Made by a program: the position numbers and the translations under genes. A DNA stretch of 64,000 nucleotides from JAKAIY01 sp963809385 (GTDB lineage Bacteria; Chloroflexota; Ktedonobacteria; Ktedonobacterales; JADMIN01): the NCBI GenBank assembly GCA_963809385.1, contig CAWEJL010000002.1, positions 62,001 through 126,000 of the forward strand. The letters are read 5' to 3'. Shown here piece after piece: positions 18,121 to 28,622 of the stretch. Below the pieces are notes generated by a model. That model did not search any database, was not told the origin of the DNA, and saw nothing but the letters and a program-made list of their open reading frames with translations. How positions within the stretch are numbered: the stretch's first letter is position 1; each line of letters starts with the position of its first letter.

Positions 18121-18283
18121 GCGTCCGCTCCCCTTTGCGCGGTTGTCTCGCCACGTTATGGCGACTATTCGCTTTCACCAGGCATAATAACGCGGCGCCC
18201 ACAAAGTGTGAATCCATGAAGCGCCGCATCCTAATTGTGAGCGCCCACACTGCCACATAAAGCGCCGTGGACGCTCACAAGCC

Positions 18284-18541
18284 CTACGGATTGTCGCCAG
18301 AGCCACCACCGAACTTGTCGGCAAGGCCTCCAAGCTGCTCTTTCGCCGTGTCCTCTGCCCGTTGCGCGCCGCCTTCGATTGCCTGGCCTGCGGTATCTTT
18401 GGCCTGCTTCTCGACCTGCTCGCCGCCGGGAACCCTAGACGCGGCTCCTTCAATCGTGGAGCCGGCCTTTTCCGTCGCCTGCCGCTTCACCTCTTCTGTG
18501 AGGTCCTGCGCCGCCTTGTTGGGATCAAACTGATCTGCCAT
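18284..18541 (-). CDS. Small hydrophilic Ala/Lys/Glu-rich protein (LEA/CsbD-like)
   Basis: The 85-residue product starts MADQFDPNKAAQDLTEEV at ATG 18541, preceded by GAGAGGTGAG. It has no hydrophobic core. It consists of amphipathic helical repeats rich in Ala, Glu, Lys, Gln and Gly, such as KDTAGQAIEGGAQRAEDTA. This composition resembles CsbD, LEA-like or MT0933-antitoxin-like stress proteins, but no family is firmly recognised. It stands alone between the DUF1963 gene and the ThiF gene. Confidence 0.7.
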   Translation of the reverse strand: MADQFDPNKAAQDLTEEVKRQATEKAGSTIEGAASRVPGGEQVEKQAKDTAGQAIEGGAQRAEDTAKEQLGGLADKFGGGSGDNP

Positions 18542-18727
18542 CGTTCTCACCTCTCCTCTGGTGATGTCCGTGAGCTCATCCTCTACGGGACACCTGGCTT
18601 TCAATGATCGGTTGATCACCGGCGCGTTGTGTCGCAGTCACTTACGCCGGAAGCAGAAGCTTAACACGCTCGCGCATGAGTAGCACAGAAACGGTGAGAC
18701 CCTGTGAGAATTGCGTGAGCGATCCAT

Positions 18728-19759
18728 TCACATTCCGATATAGCGCGCGTAGACCGTGCGCGCGACGCTGGGCTCAGCGGTTCCCTTGATGATCGCGCGC
18801 GCGTCAGGGAAGATGGTCAACTCATAACCATCGAGCGTGGCGCGCAGCAGGAACTCGTTGAGCGTCACGGAGCCCAGCGGCTCCAGGCGCACGGCGAGGG
18901 CCGCCAGATCGAGGCGACCGGGCGCGCCAGCGGGCCGAACCTGCACGGCGTTGCGCCCGCAGAGCGTCGCGGTATCTTCGCCAAGGGCCGCATCGAGGTA
19001 TTCGTAGTCGCCCTGACCACACGCCACACAGTCGGGCTGACGCGGCAACTCCATGCGCTCGGCGGTATTCTCCCACAGGTCCATCCAGAACAGGCCGCGC
19101 GCCAGCCGGTCGCTGCCGGTGAGCGCCTTGATCGCCTCAGTGGATGTGACGCCGCCGATCGCAGCGACGATACCATTGAGGATGCCAGCGGTATCGCAGG
19201 TCGGCGTAGTCCCTGGCAGCGGACGGTCAGGGAAGACACAGCGCAGGCAGGCCGTATCGCCGGGCAGCACGGTCATGCTGACGCCATAGGCGGCGATAAC
19301 GCCGCTATAGATCCAGGGCTTGCCCAGCTTTATGCAGGCGTCGTTGAGCAGGTAGCGTGTCTCGAAGTTGTCCGACCCATCCAGCGCGAGGTCCATACCC
19401 TCCAGCAGCGCTTCGGCGTTGTCGGCGTTGAAATCGGCCACCACCGGCTCGATCACGCACTCGCTGTTGACCGCTGCCAGGCGGCGCGCGGCGGCGATGG
19501 CCTTGGGGGCGGCCTCGGCGGCGTCGCGCTCGTCATAAAGCGTCTGCCGCTGGAGATTGTTCAGCTCGACGAAGTCGCGGTCAACCAGCCGCACACGCCC
19601 AACACCTGCCCGAACCAGATTGTTCGCCAGCGCGGAGCCCATCGCGCCGCAGCCAACGATCAGCGCCGACGACTGTCCCAGCTTCCGCTGGCCATCGGCG
19701 CCGACGCCTGTGAAGAGTGTCTGCCGCGAGTAACGGTCTCCCGTGCGCTGATCGCTCAT
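18728..19759 (-). CDS. ThiF/MoeB/HesA-family E1-like adenylyltransferase
   Basis: This 343-residue enzyme should adenylate the C-terminal Gly of a ubiquitin-like sulfur carrier (ThiS/MoaD type). It contains the Rossmann loop ALIVGCGAMGSALANNL near residue 33, then RVRLVDRDFVELNNLQRQ and DGSDNFETRYLLNDAC, all E1 signatures. Two zinc-binding pairs are present, CLRC in the middle and CVAC near residue 240. A roughly 90-residue C-terminal domain follows. No carrier-protein, thi or moa gene is adjacent, so thiamine versus molybdopterin function is undecided. Confidence 0.9.
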   Translation of the reverse strand: MSDQRTGDRYSRQTLFTGVGADGQRKLGQSSALIVGCGAMGSALANNLVRAGVGRVRLVDRDFVELNNLQRQTLYDERDAAEAAPKAIAAARRLAAVNSECVIEPVVADFNADNAEALLEGMDLALDGSDNFETRYLLNDACIKLGKPWIYSGVIAAYGVSMTVLPGDTACLRCVFPDRPLPGTTPTCDTAGILNGIVAAIGGVTSTEAIKALTGSDRLARGLFWMDLWENTAERMELPRQPDCVACGQGDYEYLDAALGEDTATLCGRNAVQVRPAGAPGRLDLAALAVRLEPLGSVTLNEFLLRATLDGYELTIFPDARAIIKGTAEPSVARTVYARYIGM

Positions 19760-20058
19760 GCCACGCCTCCCTCCGTGCCACGCGCCGCGCCCACTGAGTG
19801 GGTCACTGGCGAGCGGCGTCCGGTCGCAACGCTCTCTCCCGATAGTATGCGCACCTCACGAGCCAGCCCGCGCGCCAGGCGCCAGCGACCCTGCGGTGTA
19901 GTACTTTGTGCGGGCGTTAACTGGCGTGAGTGGCCCTCAATGGTACACTGAAGGCCGCATACGCACGCCATAAAGATCCCGCATCAGGGAACATTTCTGG
20001 CGCTGCGGCCATCTTCTGGAATACGCGCGCCGTAATCGCGCGGCGCGGGAGGCGAGTA
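19760..20058. other. Divergent intergenic region between ThiF-like gene and response regulator
   Basis: About 300 bases separate the divergent genes. The only structure I can point to is the small dyad CCCACTGAGTGGG (19790-19802). TTAACT (19917-19922) and TACACT (19944-19949) are poorly spaced, so no promoter is called. Confidence 0.5.
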
Positions 20059-20538
20059 GTGATAGACGGGCTGACAGCCGTCGGCGCCAATGGTGGCCCG
20101 CGGACCAGAAAAGTGCTCGTAATAGACGATAGCCATACTATAGTCGAACTCATCCGCCACGCGATGTTGCTCCATGGCGGTTTCGAGGTCGTCGTCGCCT
20201 ACAACGGCGTCGAGGGGCTTGAACAGTTCTATCGCGAGCGGCCCGACTGCGTCGTGGTGGACGTCAAGATGCCCGGGCTAGATGGCTATCAAGTGGTGCG
20301 CACGATCCGCGGCGACACATCGAGCGCCGACACGCCGCTGGTGATTCTCAGCGCGCTGCATGGCGAGGATGAGACGCTGACCGGACTGCTCTCCGGCGTA
20401 GACGCCTATCTGCCCAAACCGTTCGCGCCTAGCCTGCTTCTGGCGACACTCGACCGGGTGATGGCGATCACCCCAAACGAGCGCTCGGAGCGCATGGAGC
20501 GACTCGCGGATGACGGCAATATTGATGACGCAAACTGA
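20059..20538 (+). CDS. Receiver-domain-only response regulator
   Basis: The protein (159 residues from GTG 20059, GGAGG six bases upstream) is one CheY-like receiver domain with short tails. It shows the acidic pair in VLVIDDS, the phospho-acceptor D68 in VVVDVKMPG, the conserved Ser/Thr strand VILSA and the lysine in LPKPF. There is no output domain, so it probably signals through protein contacts. An upstream in-frame ATG at 19930 is possible but lacks a ribosome site and adds non-conserved sequence. A second receiver gene follows 103 bp downstream. Confidence 0.88.
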   Translation: MIDGLTAVGANGGPRTRKVLVIDDSHTIVELIRHAMLLHGGFEVVVAYNGVEGLEQFYRERPDCVVVDVKMPGLDGYQVVRTIRGDTSSADTPLVILSALHGEDETLTGLLSGVDAYLPKPFAPSLLLATLDRVMAITPNERSERMERLADDGNIDDAN

Positions 20539-20641
20539 ACAGTAATACCCCAATCGGGTGATACATGTCATCCAACGCGCGACAATACGTACCTACATTC
20601 AAGCAGACGTCAATCCACGGCGGGTCAGGGGAGTCAAAAGC

Positions 20642-21070
20642 GTGGCGCTGGGACAAACGATCGGCGAAATCGCCCCAGGAAACCGCATGCGCGTGCTGGT
20701 TGTCGAGAGCAACCCAGCAGCGCGCGAGGGTGTGCGCGGCGCGCTGGCGGAGCATTACGCTCTGCGGTTCGCCGGCGGGCTGCGCGAGGCGCTCGACCTG
20801 ACGCGTGAGGAAAAGCCTGACCTCATCGTGACCGAAGTTGATCTACCCGATGGCGACGGCCTCGCGCTCTGCGCGGACATCCGGCGGCAGCCTCTGACCG
20901 AAAAGACCCCCATCATGCTGCTGACCGCGCGCGCCACCGTCCAGGACCGCGTCGCGGGCTACAACGCTGGCGCCGATGACTACGTCGTCAAGCCATTCGA
21001 CGCGCGCCTCTTCCACGCGCGCATCCGGCTGCTGGCGCGCATCAAGGGCATCCAGACTCGCGACGCCTGA
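20642..21070 (+). CDS. Receiver-domain-only response regulator with atypical acidic pocket
   Basis: This CheY-like domain has the acceptor D67 in IVTEVDLPDGDG, MLLTARAT in place of the Thr strand, and lysine in YVVKPF. The usual N-terminal Asp pair is replaced by VVESN, leaving one acidic residue, which could lower phosphorylation or metal binding. GTG 20642 with GGGGAG upstream is my preferred start; ATG 20687 directly before RVLVVES is a shorter alternative. It probably acts with the preceding regulator, though no kinase gene is adjacent. Confidence 0.85.
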   Translation: MALGQTIGEIAPGNRMRVLVVESNPAAREGVRGALAEHYALRFAGGLREALDLTREEKPDLIVTEVDLPDGDGLALCADIRRQPLTEKTPIMLLTARATVQDRVAGYNAGADDYVVKPFDARLFHARIRLLARIKGIQTRDA

Positions 21071-21200
21071 CAGGGATCCGCTCCAATCGCTGGAAATAAA
21101 ACGACCGCAGCCCCCTAACCTCGCCTTCCTCACACGCAGCGAAGGCGGCGCCGCATGCTATTTGAGGCCCCGCGCCATTCCCACCCTGTGAACTACGCCA

Positions 21201-21229
21201 TTGGCCATCTTTCACTACTCCGTTATACT
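21201..21229 (+). promoter_or_regulatory. Promoter of the Asp-box lipoprotein gene
   Basis: TTGGCC (21201-21206), a 17-base spacer and TATACT (21224-21229) lie about 100 bases before the ATG at 21328, which has AAGGAGG close upstream. Confidence 0.65.
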
Positions 21230-21327
21230 GAGCGCATGATTCCTGGCGTCGCCCATACACATCCCCCAGCTTCCAGACGCCTATCGCGATCCTCACTACT
21301 TGCGCCACTCATCAAGGAGGCTCCCCA

Positions 21328-22644
21328 ATGATCTCGTATGTCCGCCATTCTCCCGCCCGCCCATCCGCCTTTGTCACCCTAGCGCTGGCCGCCCTCACCC
21401 TCACCCTCACCTTCGCCGCTTGCGCGCCCACCGCCTCATCCTCATCGCAGACCCGCGCCGCGAAATCCTCCGGCGCCTCCGCGACGCCCACTTTCACGTT
21501 CGCGCCAGGCTCCACTCTCACCGTCTCAGCGCCCACCTCCTGGAAAGCACATACGAGCGCCCCGCAACAGGCCACCAGCATCGCCTTCGCCACCTCGACT
21601 CAGGGCTATCTCTGCGCCCAGAACCCGCAAGACTACAGCAAGCCCGCGCCCGGACTCTTCAAGACCAGCGACGGCGGCGGCTCCTGGACCCACATCGTCA
21701 CCCCCAATCCTGGCCTTCCCTGTAGCGTCTTCCTCAACCCTAACGACGCCAACGATCTCTTCATCCAGCAGATACTCTCTACGCCAACCGGCACGGGCGA
21801 TCCCCTCCAGGCCGCATTGTGGCGCTCGCATGACGGCGGCGCCACATGGAGCAAGCTTGCACTCATCCCACACACCAACGGCTGGAATGTCCTCACCGTC
21901 CTCGGCTCGCGCCTCTTTGCTCTCGCCAACCCCGTCTACTATGGCGCCGCTCCCTGTCCCCCTGGCTCCCCCGCGCCCGCTCAGTTCTCCACCCCCAGCA
22001 GCCAGGTCTACGTCAGCGACGATGGTGGCCAGTCATGGAGCCCCTTCGGCGCTTCGCTCGTCGCCCAGAACATGCTCGTGAACGGTCTGACGACCGACGG
22101 CCAGTCCATCTATGTCCAGACCCGTCCCGTCGCGACCGATTGCTCTACCATCTGGCAGCCCAACACCTGGCGGCGTCTCAACTCCAACAACTCCTGGTCC
22201 ACTTTCTCCACTCCATCCGCCAGCAGTTCCATCCTTACGTTTTGGCCAGCGGCCAGTGGTGGCATGTACGCCCTCGATGTCTACGCGGCGCAACATACCG
22301 GCGCACTCGCCGTCGCTGTTAGCGGCGATCATGGCGTCACATGGAACACGCTGCCCGCCATCACCCCACCCGACGGCTTGATCAACGTTACACTCGATGA
22401 GGCGGCGGTCGCGCCCTCCGGCCATGTCTACGCCCAACTCCAGACGAGCAGCTTGTCCTACTATTCCTACCCTGGCGGTATCACCTTCGTCCTTGACCCT
22501 GCGCAATCACAACCCACCTGGAGCGTCTACGCCGTGAACCACGCCACCACATGGTCGCCCACCGAAAGCGGCGGCTCTCTCACCATGTGGGGCCTCTACT
22601 CCGACAACCAGAACGACTCCGTCGCCTCCCTGCCCATGCCCTGA
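21328..22644 (+). CDS. Lipoprotein with Asp-box (BNR) beta-propeller
   Basis: The 438-residue product has a lipoprotein signal peptide ending LTLTFAAC, a Ser/Ala/Thr linker and a propeller-like domain. Four Asp-box motifs (S-x-D-x-G-x-x-W) are visible: KTSDGGGSWT, RSHDGGATWS, VSDDGGQSWS and VSGDHGVTWN. Asp boxes occur in sialidases, Ycf48-like and many secreted proteins, and I see no sialidase Arg triad or F/YRIP motif, so catalysis should not be assumed. It is a single-gene unit with its own promoter. A hairpin lies between it and the converging atp operon. Confidence 0.82.
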   Translation: MISYVRHSPARPSAFVTLALAALTLTLTFAACAPTASSSSQTRAAKSSGASATPTFTFAPGSTLTVSAPTSWKAHTSAPQQATSIAFATSTQGYLCAQNPQDYSKPAPGLFKTSDGGGSWTHIVTPNPGLPCSVFLNPNDANDLFIQQILSTPTGTGDPLQAALWRSHDGGATWSKLALIPHTNGWNVLTVLGSRLFALANPVYYGAAPCPPGSPAPAQFSTPSSQVYVSDDGGQSWSPFGASLVAQNMLVNGLTTDGQSIYVQTRPVATDCSTIWQPNTWRRLNSNNSWSTFSTPSASSSILTFWPAASGGMYALDVYAAQHTGALAVAVSGDHGVTWNTLPAITPPDGLINVTLDEAAVAPSGHVYAQLQTSSLSYYSYPGGITFVLDPAQSQPTWSVYAVNHATTWSPTESGGSLTMWGLYSDNQNDSVASLPMP

Positions 22645-22690
22645 TCTCCCGCCGCATCCGCCTCGCCTGGCGCCGCATGACGAAACGCCA

Positions 22691-22737
22691 AGAGCCACCT
22701 GCCCGCATCCGCGAAGGATAGCATGGCTGGTGGCTCT
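22691..22737. terminator. Hairpin between converging lipoprotein and atpC genes
   Basis: AGAGCCACC (22691-22699) pairs with GGTGGCTCT (22729-22737). It lies between two convergent stops (22644 and 22755) and could serve both directions. T-runs are weak. Confidence 0.5.
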
Positions 22738-22754
22738 CGTTTGTGCGCGACGGG

Positions 22755-23231
22755 CTACTCGCCCAGTTCTTGTTGTGGGGGCGGCGCGGGGCGGCGGCGA
22801 GTGCCACCACTGCGCAGACGTTGCAGCTCAGCCACGCGCAGGCGGCCAACCGCGCGCTCCAACTCGGCGAGCGCGGCGGTCTGCGCCTCCGCGTCGCCTT
22901 CTTTGCCCTCCAATAGCGCCTGCGCGCGCTGGCGGGCCTCCTCGGCGTGCGCCTCATCCACCTCGGACGCGCGCTCGGCGTCATCGGCGAGCACGGTCAC
23001 GACGTTGTTGTTCACTTCGAGGAAGCCGCCCGCGACGAAGATGCCCTCATCCTCACCGCGCACACGCACCCGCATCTCACCGAGCTTGAGCGTGGTGAGC
23101 AGCGGGGCGTGCCGGGGCAGGACGGTCAGCTCACCATCGCCGCCCGGCGCGGTGACCTGCTCGGCCTCCCCTTCGAACACGCGCTGCTGGGATGTCAGCA
23201 CCAGGACGCGCAACGTGGGTCGCTGAGACAT
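22755..23231 (-). CDS. atpC: ATP synthase F1 epsilon subunit (AtpC)
   Basis: This central-stalk subunit couples rotation and inhibits ATP hydrolysis. The N-terminal beta-barrel is clear: VLTSQQRVFEGEAEQVTAPG, GELTVLPRHAPLLTTLK and FVAGGFLEVNNNVVTVLADD. A helical pair follows from residue 90. At 158 residues it is about 20 longer than usual because of a Pro/Arg/Gln-rich C-terminal tail. The start at 23231 has AGGAG eight bases upstream. It is the last gene of the atp operon. Confidence 0.95.
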   Translation of the reverse strand: MSQRPTLRVLVLTSQQRVFEGEAEQVTAPGGDGELTVLPRHAPLLTTLKLGEMRVRVRGEDEGIFVAGGFLEVNNNVVTVLADDAERASEVDEAHAEEARQRAQALLEGKEGDAEAQTAALAELERAVGRLRVAELQRLRSGGTRRRPAPPPQQELGE

Positions 23232-23258
23232 CGCTCAGTCTCCTTCTTTAGCGCGCCG

Positions 23259-24710
23259 CTAGTTGTTCTCGCCAGCGGCCTCGGCCCGAGCGCGCTCGAT
23301 CACGTCTTCGATCGGGCCCGCCATGTAGAAATGCACTTCAGAGATATCGTCGTGCTTGCCTTCGAGGATCTCCTTGAAGCCGCGCACGGTTTCCTTCAGG
23401 CTGACCGTGCGGCCTGGGCGTCCGGTGAACGCCTCGCCGACGTTGAACGGCTGCGAGAAGAACTGCTCGATCTTGCGGGCGCGCGCCACCGTCAGTTTGT
23501 CCTCGTCGCTCAGCTCGTCCACACCCAGGATGGCGATGATGTCCTGGAGGTCCTTGTAGCGCTGCAGGACGCGCTTGATCTCCTGCGCGACATCATAGTG
23601 CTCCTGCCCAACGATGTTCGGGTCGAGGATGCGGCTGGTGGACTGCAGCGGATCCACGGCGGGGAACAGCGCGCGGGCGGCCAGAGCGCGCTCCAGCACG
23701 ATCGTCGAGTCGAGGTGCGCGAAGGTGGCGGCGGGGGCCGGGTCGGTGTAGTCGTCGGCGGGCACGTAGACAGCCTGCATGGACGTGACTGAACCGTTCT
23801 TGGTTGAGGTGATGCGCTCCTGAAGCTGGCCCATCTCCTCGGCGAGGTTCGGCTGATAGCCTACCGCCGACGGCATGCGACCCAGCAGCGCGGACACTTC
23901 GGCGCCGGCCTGGGTGAAGCGGAAGATGTTGTCAATGAACAGCAGCACATCGCGCTTCTCGACGTCGCGGAAATACTCCGCGATGGTCAGGCCAGTCAGC
24001 GCCACGCGCAGGCGCGAGCCAGGCGGCTCGTTCATCTGCCCGAAGACCATCGCCAGCTTGTCCAGCACGCCCGCTCCGGTCATTTCCTCCAGCAGGTCGT
24101 TGCCTTCGCGGGTGCGCTCGCCAACGCCAGCGAAGACCGAGAGACCGCCGGCTTCTGTCTCAGTGCCCGTCATGGACTTCTTGGCGATGTTGTTGATCAG
24201 CTCCTGGATGATGACGGTCTTGCCCGTGCCTGCGCCGCCGAAGGTGCCGATCTTACCGCCGCGCATGAACGGGGCGATCAGGTCAATCACCTTGATGCCG
24301 GTCTCCAGCACCTCCGCCGACGTCGCCTGGTCTTCGATACCCGGCGCCGCGCGGTGGATCGGCATACGCGGGGCGCCCGCCGGGAAGGGCTTGTTGTCCA
24401 CCGGCTGGCCCAGCACGTTGAAGATGCGGCCCAGCGTCAGCTCGCCCACCGGCACGGTGATCGGGCTGCCAGTATCGAAGGCCTCCTGGCCGCGCATCAT
24501 GCCGTCGGTCGGCCCCATGCCGACACAGCGGACGATGTTGTTGCCCAGCAGCTGCTCCACCTCGAGGGTCAGTGTCAGGTTCCCAGGCATCGGGGTCTCA
24601 ATCGCGTTGTAGATCGCGGGCAGCTTGTCGGCGGGGAACTCCACGTCCACCACGTTGCCGAGCACCTGCCGCACGATACCCTTGGTACGTGTCGTCGCAG
24701 CGGTCGCCAT
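23259..24710 (-). CDS. atpD: ATP synthase F1 beta subunit (AtpD)
   Basis: This catalytic subunit has 483 residues. The P-loop is GGAGTGKTVII near 160, followed by GVGERTREGNDL with the catalytic Glu. Walker B is DVLLFIDNIFRFTQAGAE, with SALLGRMPSAVGYQPNLA after it. It starts 15 bp after the atpG stop with GGAG upstream. Every catalytic motif is intact and the length is normal. Confidence 0.98.
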   Translation of the reverse strand: MATAATTRTKGIVRQVLGNVVDVEFPADKLPAIYNAIETPMPGNLTLTLEVEQLLGNNIVRCVGMGPTDGMMRGQEAFDTGSPITVPVGELTLGRIFNVLGQPVDNKPFPAGAPRMPIHRAAPGIEDQATSAEVLETGIKVIDLIAPFMRGGKIGTFGGAGTGKTVIIQELINNIAKKSMTGTETEAGGLSVFAGVGERTREGNDLLEEMTGAGVLDKLAMVFGQMNEPPGSRLRVALTGLTIAEYFRDVEKRDVLLFIDNIFRFTQAGAEVSALLGRMPSAVGYQPNLAEEMGQLQERITSTKNGSVTSMQAVYVPADDYTDPAPAATFAHLDSTIVLERALAARALFPAVDPLQSTSRILDPNIVGQEHYDVAQEIKRVLQRYKDLQDIIAILGVDELSDEDKLTVARARKIEQFFSQPFNVGEAFTGRPGRTVSLKETVRGFKEILEGKHDDISEVHFYMAGPIEDVIERARAEAAGENN

Positions 24711-24725
24711 GTGTTACTCCAGCCC

Positions 24726-25607
24726 CTATCGCAGCGCTTCCGCGCCAGAGACAACTTCGAGAATCTGCGTCGTGATAGCCGTCTGGCGGATCTTGTTGTA
24801 GGTCAGCGTCAGGTCAGCCAGCAGGTCGTTGGCGCTATCGGTCGCGTTCTTCATCGCGATCATCTGCGCCGAATAGAAGCTCGCCACCGTTTCGAGTAGC
24901 GGCTGGTATATCTGCGTCTCGACATAGCGCGGGAGCAGCTCGTTGAAGATGCTCTCGATGTCGGGCTCGAAGATGTATTCCGGGGTCGCACCCTGCGCCG
25001 CGCTCACCTCTGGCGGCTGGACGGGCAGCAACTGCGTCACCGTCGGCGTCTGCGCAATCATCGAGACGAACTTCGGATACACCAGAAACGCCAGATCAAT
25101 CTGCTCGCTGATGTAGGCGTCGGTGATCGTCCGGGCGATGGCGCGCACGTCCGCCGGCTTGGGCTGGTCGCCAAGCTGGGTGAATTCCGCGAGGATATTC
25201 TGGCGGTTGCGCGTCAAGAAATCGCGCCCCTTGCGGCCAATCGCCAGGAATGAAATCTCGAGGTCCACACCGCTATACTGACGCGTCAACTCTTTCGCGA
25301 GCTCGCCAGCGCGCCGGGTCGTGTTGCTGTTGAGCGCGCCCGCCAGGCCACGGTCTGGTGTTACCAGCACGATCAGCGCGCGCTTGACATCGTGCGCTTT
25401 CATCAGCGGCTGGTCGTCGAGCCCGTCAGCCTGGGTCGCCACGCGCGAGAGGAGCTTGTGAAGCTGCTCGGCGTAGGGGCGCGCCAGGGTCACACGCTCC
25501 TGCGCGCGCCGCATCCGGCTGCTCGCCACGAGCTGTACGGCGCGCGTGATCTGGGCGACGTTACGCGCGGAGCGTATACGCCGCCGGATCGCCTGTGTCG
25601 AGGCCAT
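24726..25607 (-). CDS. atpG: ATP synthase F1 gamma subunit (AtpG)
   Basis: This is the rotor shaft linking F1 catalysis to the c-ring. The 293-residue product has the conserved N-terminal coiled coil (IRRRIRSARNVAQITRAVQL), the central VTPDRGLAGALN motif and the C-terminal NATDSANDLLADLTLTYNKI helix. The ATG at 25607 has AGGAG six bases upstream. It lies between atpA and atpD in the standard order. Confidence 0.97.
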   Translation of the reverse strand: MASTQAIRRRIRSARNVAQITRAVQLVASSRMRRAQERVTLARPYAEQLHKLLSRVATQADGLDDQPLMKAHDVKRALIVLVTPDRGLAGALNSNTTRRAGELAKELTRQYSGVDLEISFLAIGRKGRDFLTRNRQNILAEFTQLGDQPKPADVRAIARTITDAYISEQIDLAFLVYPKFVSMIAQTPTVTQLLPVQPPEVSAAQGATPEYIFEPDIESIFNELLPRYVETQIYQPLLETVASFYSAQMIAMKNATDSANDLLADLTLTYNKIRQTAITTQILEVVSGAEALR

Positions 25608-25688
25608 GATGTTCTCCTGCGCCCCTCCTCAGCGAAGGCCGCCAGCCTGACGCGAGCGGCTTTCCGTGAGGGCAGGCGGCGCCGCGCG

Positions 25689-27221
<1,533 letters not shown>

Positions 27222-27301
27222 GTCTTTCTCCTGTTGTCTGTCAGACTCCGGGCTGTCACGCGCTGATGCGCCATGCCCCCACACGAGGCGGCGCGGACCG
27301 T

Positions 27302-28063
27302 TTAGCGCCTGCGGCCCTTGCCGCGCTTGCCACCGCTCCCATGCTGCCCGCGCCCAGCGTCTCGCCCATTGTCAGGAAGGCGTGGGGCCAGATGTGGCGA
27401 TTGAGGGTCACGTGGGGCGGAGCTGGTCGCGCTGGCCGGGCCAGTCGTCCCCGCCGCTCCGGAACCGCCGGGCTGTCCACTAGGTGGGATCAGGTCGTCG
27501 AGACCATCCATCGCGCCGCCGAGATCGCCGCCCTGAACGATGCGCCGCCGCAACAGCTCGAGCCGCCGCCGCACACTGCCATCAATCAGTGTGTCACCAA
27601 CGCGCACGATCGCGCCACCCAGCAGCGCGGGATCCACCTTCTCACGAATGATGATCCGCTTGCCGGTGACATGCTCCATCTGGCGGGTGATCGAGGCGCG
27701 CATGGCCTCGTCCAGCGGCATAGCGGACGTGACATCCGCGACCGCCTGCCCGCGATGCTCATTATAGAGGCGCTCGAACTCATCTCGAACCCTGGGCGCG
27801 AGCCCGACGATGCCGCTCTCGACGAGCGCCAGCGCCAGACCGAGCCCCTCAGGCTTCACCTTGTCGCCCAGCAAATCGCGGACGATGGCCTCTTTGCGCT
27901 CGAAGCGCACATTCGGCTCGCCAAGGATGAACGCTAGCTGGTGGTTCGAGAAGTATTCCGCGATCAGCCGCACGTCGTTGAGCCAGCTATCGAGCGTATC
28001 AGGCTCGACACCGATCTCAAACACCGCCTCCGCGTAGCGACGCGCGACTGCGCCCTTTAGCAC
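27302..28063 (-). CDS. atpH: ATP synthase F1 delta subunit (AtpH) with long basic C-terminal tail
   Basis: This peripheral-stalk subunit joins the b subunits to the top of F1. Residues 1-180 follow the family from AVARRYAEAVFEIG to DPALLGGAIVRVGDTLIDGSVRRRLELL. The remaining ~70 residues are Gly/Ser/Arg-rich and unconserved, making it 253 residues against a usual ~180. The GTG start at 28063 overlaps the atpF stop and has GAGGGA upstream. The tail could be genuine or reflect loss of the ancestral stop. Confidence 0.93.
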   Translation of the reverse strand: MLKGAVARRYAEAVFEIGVEPDTLDSWLNDVRLIAEYFSNHQLAFILGEPNVRFERKEAIVRDLLGDKVKPEGLGLALALVESGIVGLAPRVRDEFERLYNEHRGQAVADVTSAMPLDEAMRASITRQMEHVTGKRIIIREKVDPALLGGAIVRVGDTLIDGSVRRRLELLRRRIVQGGDLGGAMDGLDDLIPPSGQPGGSGAAGTTGPASATSSAPRDPQSPHLAPRLPDNGRDAGRGQHGSGGKRGKGRRR

Positions 28064-28554
28064 TGGCTGTCCCTCGACTGCGAGACGAACTCATCAACGA
28101 GGCGCCGGTTGGTTGTGGTATCCATGGAGCCTCCGATGACCTTCTCAGCGGCGGCGATCGCCAGGTCGGCGACCTGCTGGCGCAGCTCGGCTTTCGCCTT
28201 GGCCACCTGCTGCTCGATGCGCGCGCCGGCCTGCGTCTCGATCTCGCGAGAGCGCTGCTGCGCCTGTGCCTCGATGTCCGTCTTCAGGCGCTCGGCGGCG
28301 GTGGTCGCGGAAGCGATGACCTTCTGCGATTCCAGGCGCGCCTCGTTCAGCATTGCCTCGATGCGCTTCTCAGCGCTGGCTAGTTCCAGCTTCGCGCGCT
28401 CGGCGTTATCTATGCCTTCCTGAATCCTCGCCTGGCGCTGCTCAAGCGTCTTGCCGAGAATTGGAAAGGCGAATATCCACAGCACGGCGAGCGTGATGCC
28501 GAACACGATTAACTGCGAGATTAGAGCGCCAGCATTGATCCCTAATGCGCTCAT
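28057..28554 (-). CDS. atpF: ATP synthase F0 b subunit (AtpF)
   Basis: This membrane-anchored peripheral-stalk subunit has 165 residues. One N-terminal transmembrane helix (LISQLIVFGITLAVLWIFAF) is followed by a long charged coiled coil from about residue 35, including RQARIQEGIDNAERAKLELA, and an AAEKVIGGSMD end typical of the family. The ATG at 28554 has GAGGAG nine bases upstream. It overlaps atpH by seven bases. Confidence 0.96.
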   Translation of the reverse strand: MSALGINAGALISQLIVFGITLAVLWIFAFPILGKTLEQRQARIQEGIDNAERAKLELASAEKRIEAMLNEARLESQKVIASATTAAERLKTDIEAQAQQRSREIETQAGARIEQQVAKAKAELRQQVADLAIAAAEKVIGGSMDTTTNRRLVDEFVSQSRDSQC

Positions 28555-28622
28555 GCGTGTCTGCTCCTCTTCAAAGGGGGATGGCGCCGGGCGCGTAGAC
28601 CGCGCCCAGCCTCGGTCCACGC

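Noticed and set aside
21328..22644. Calling the Asp-box lipoprotein a sialidase
   Set aside because: Asp boxes are structural. The F/YRIP motif and catalytic Arg triad were not found.
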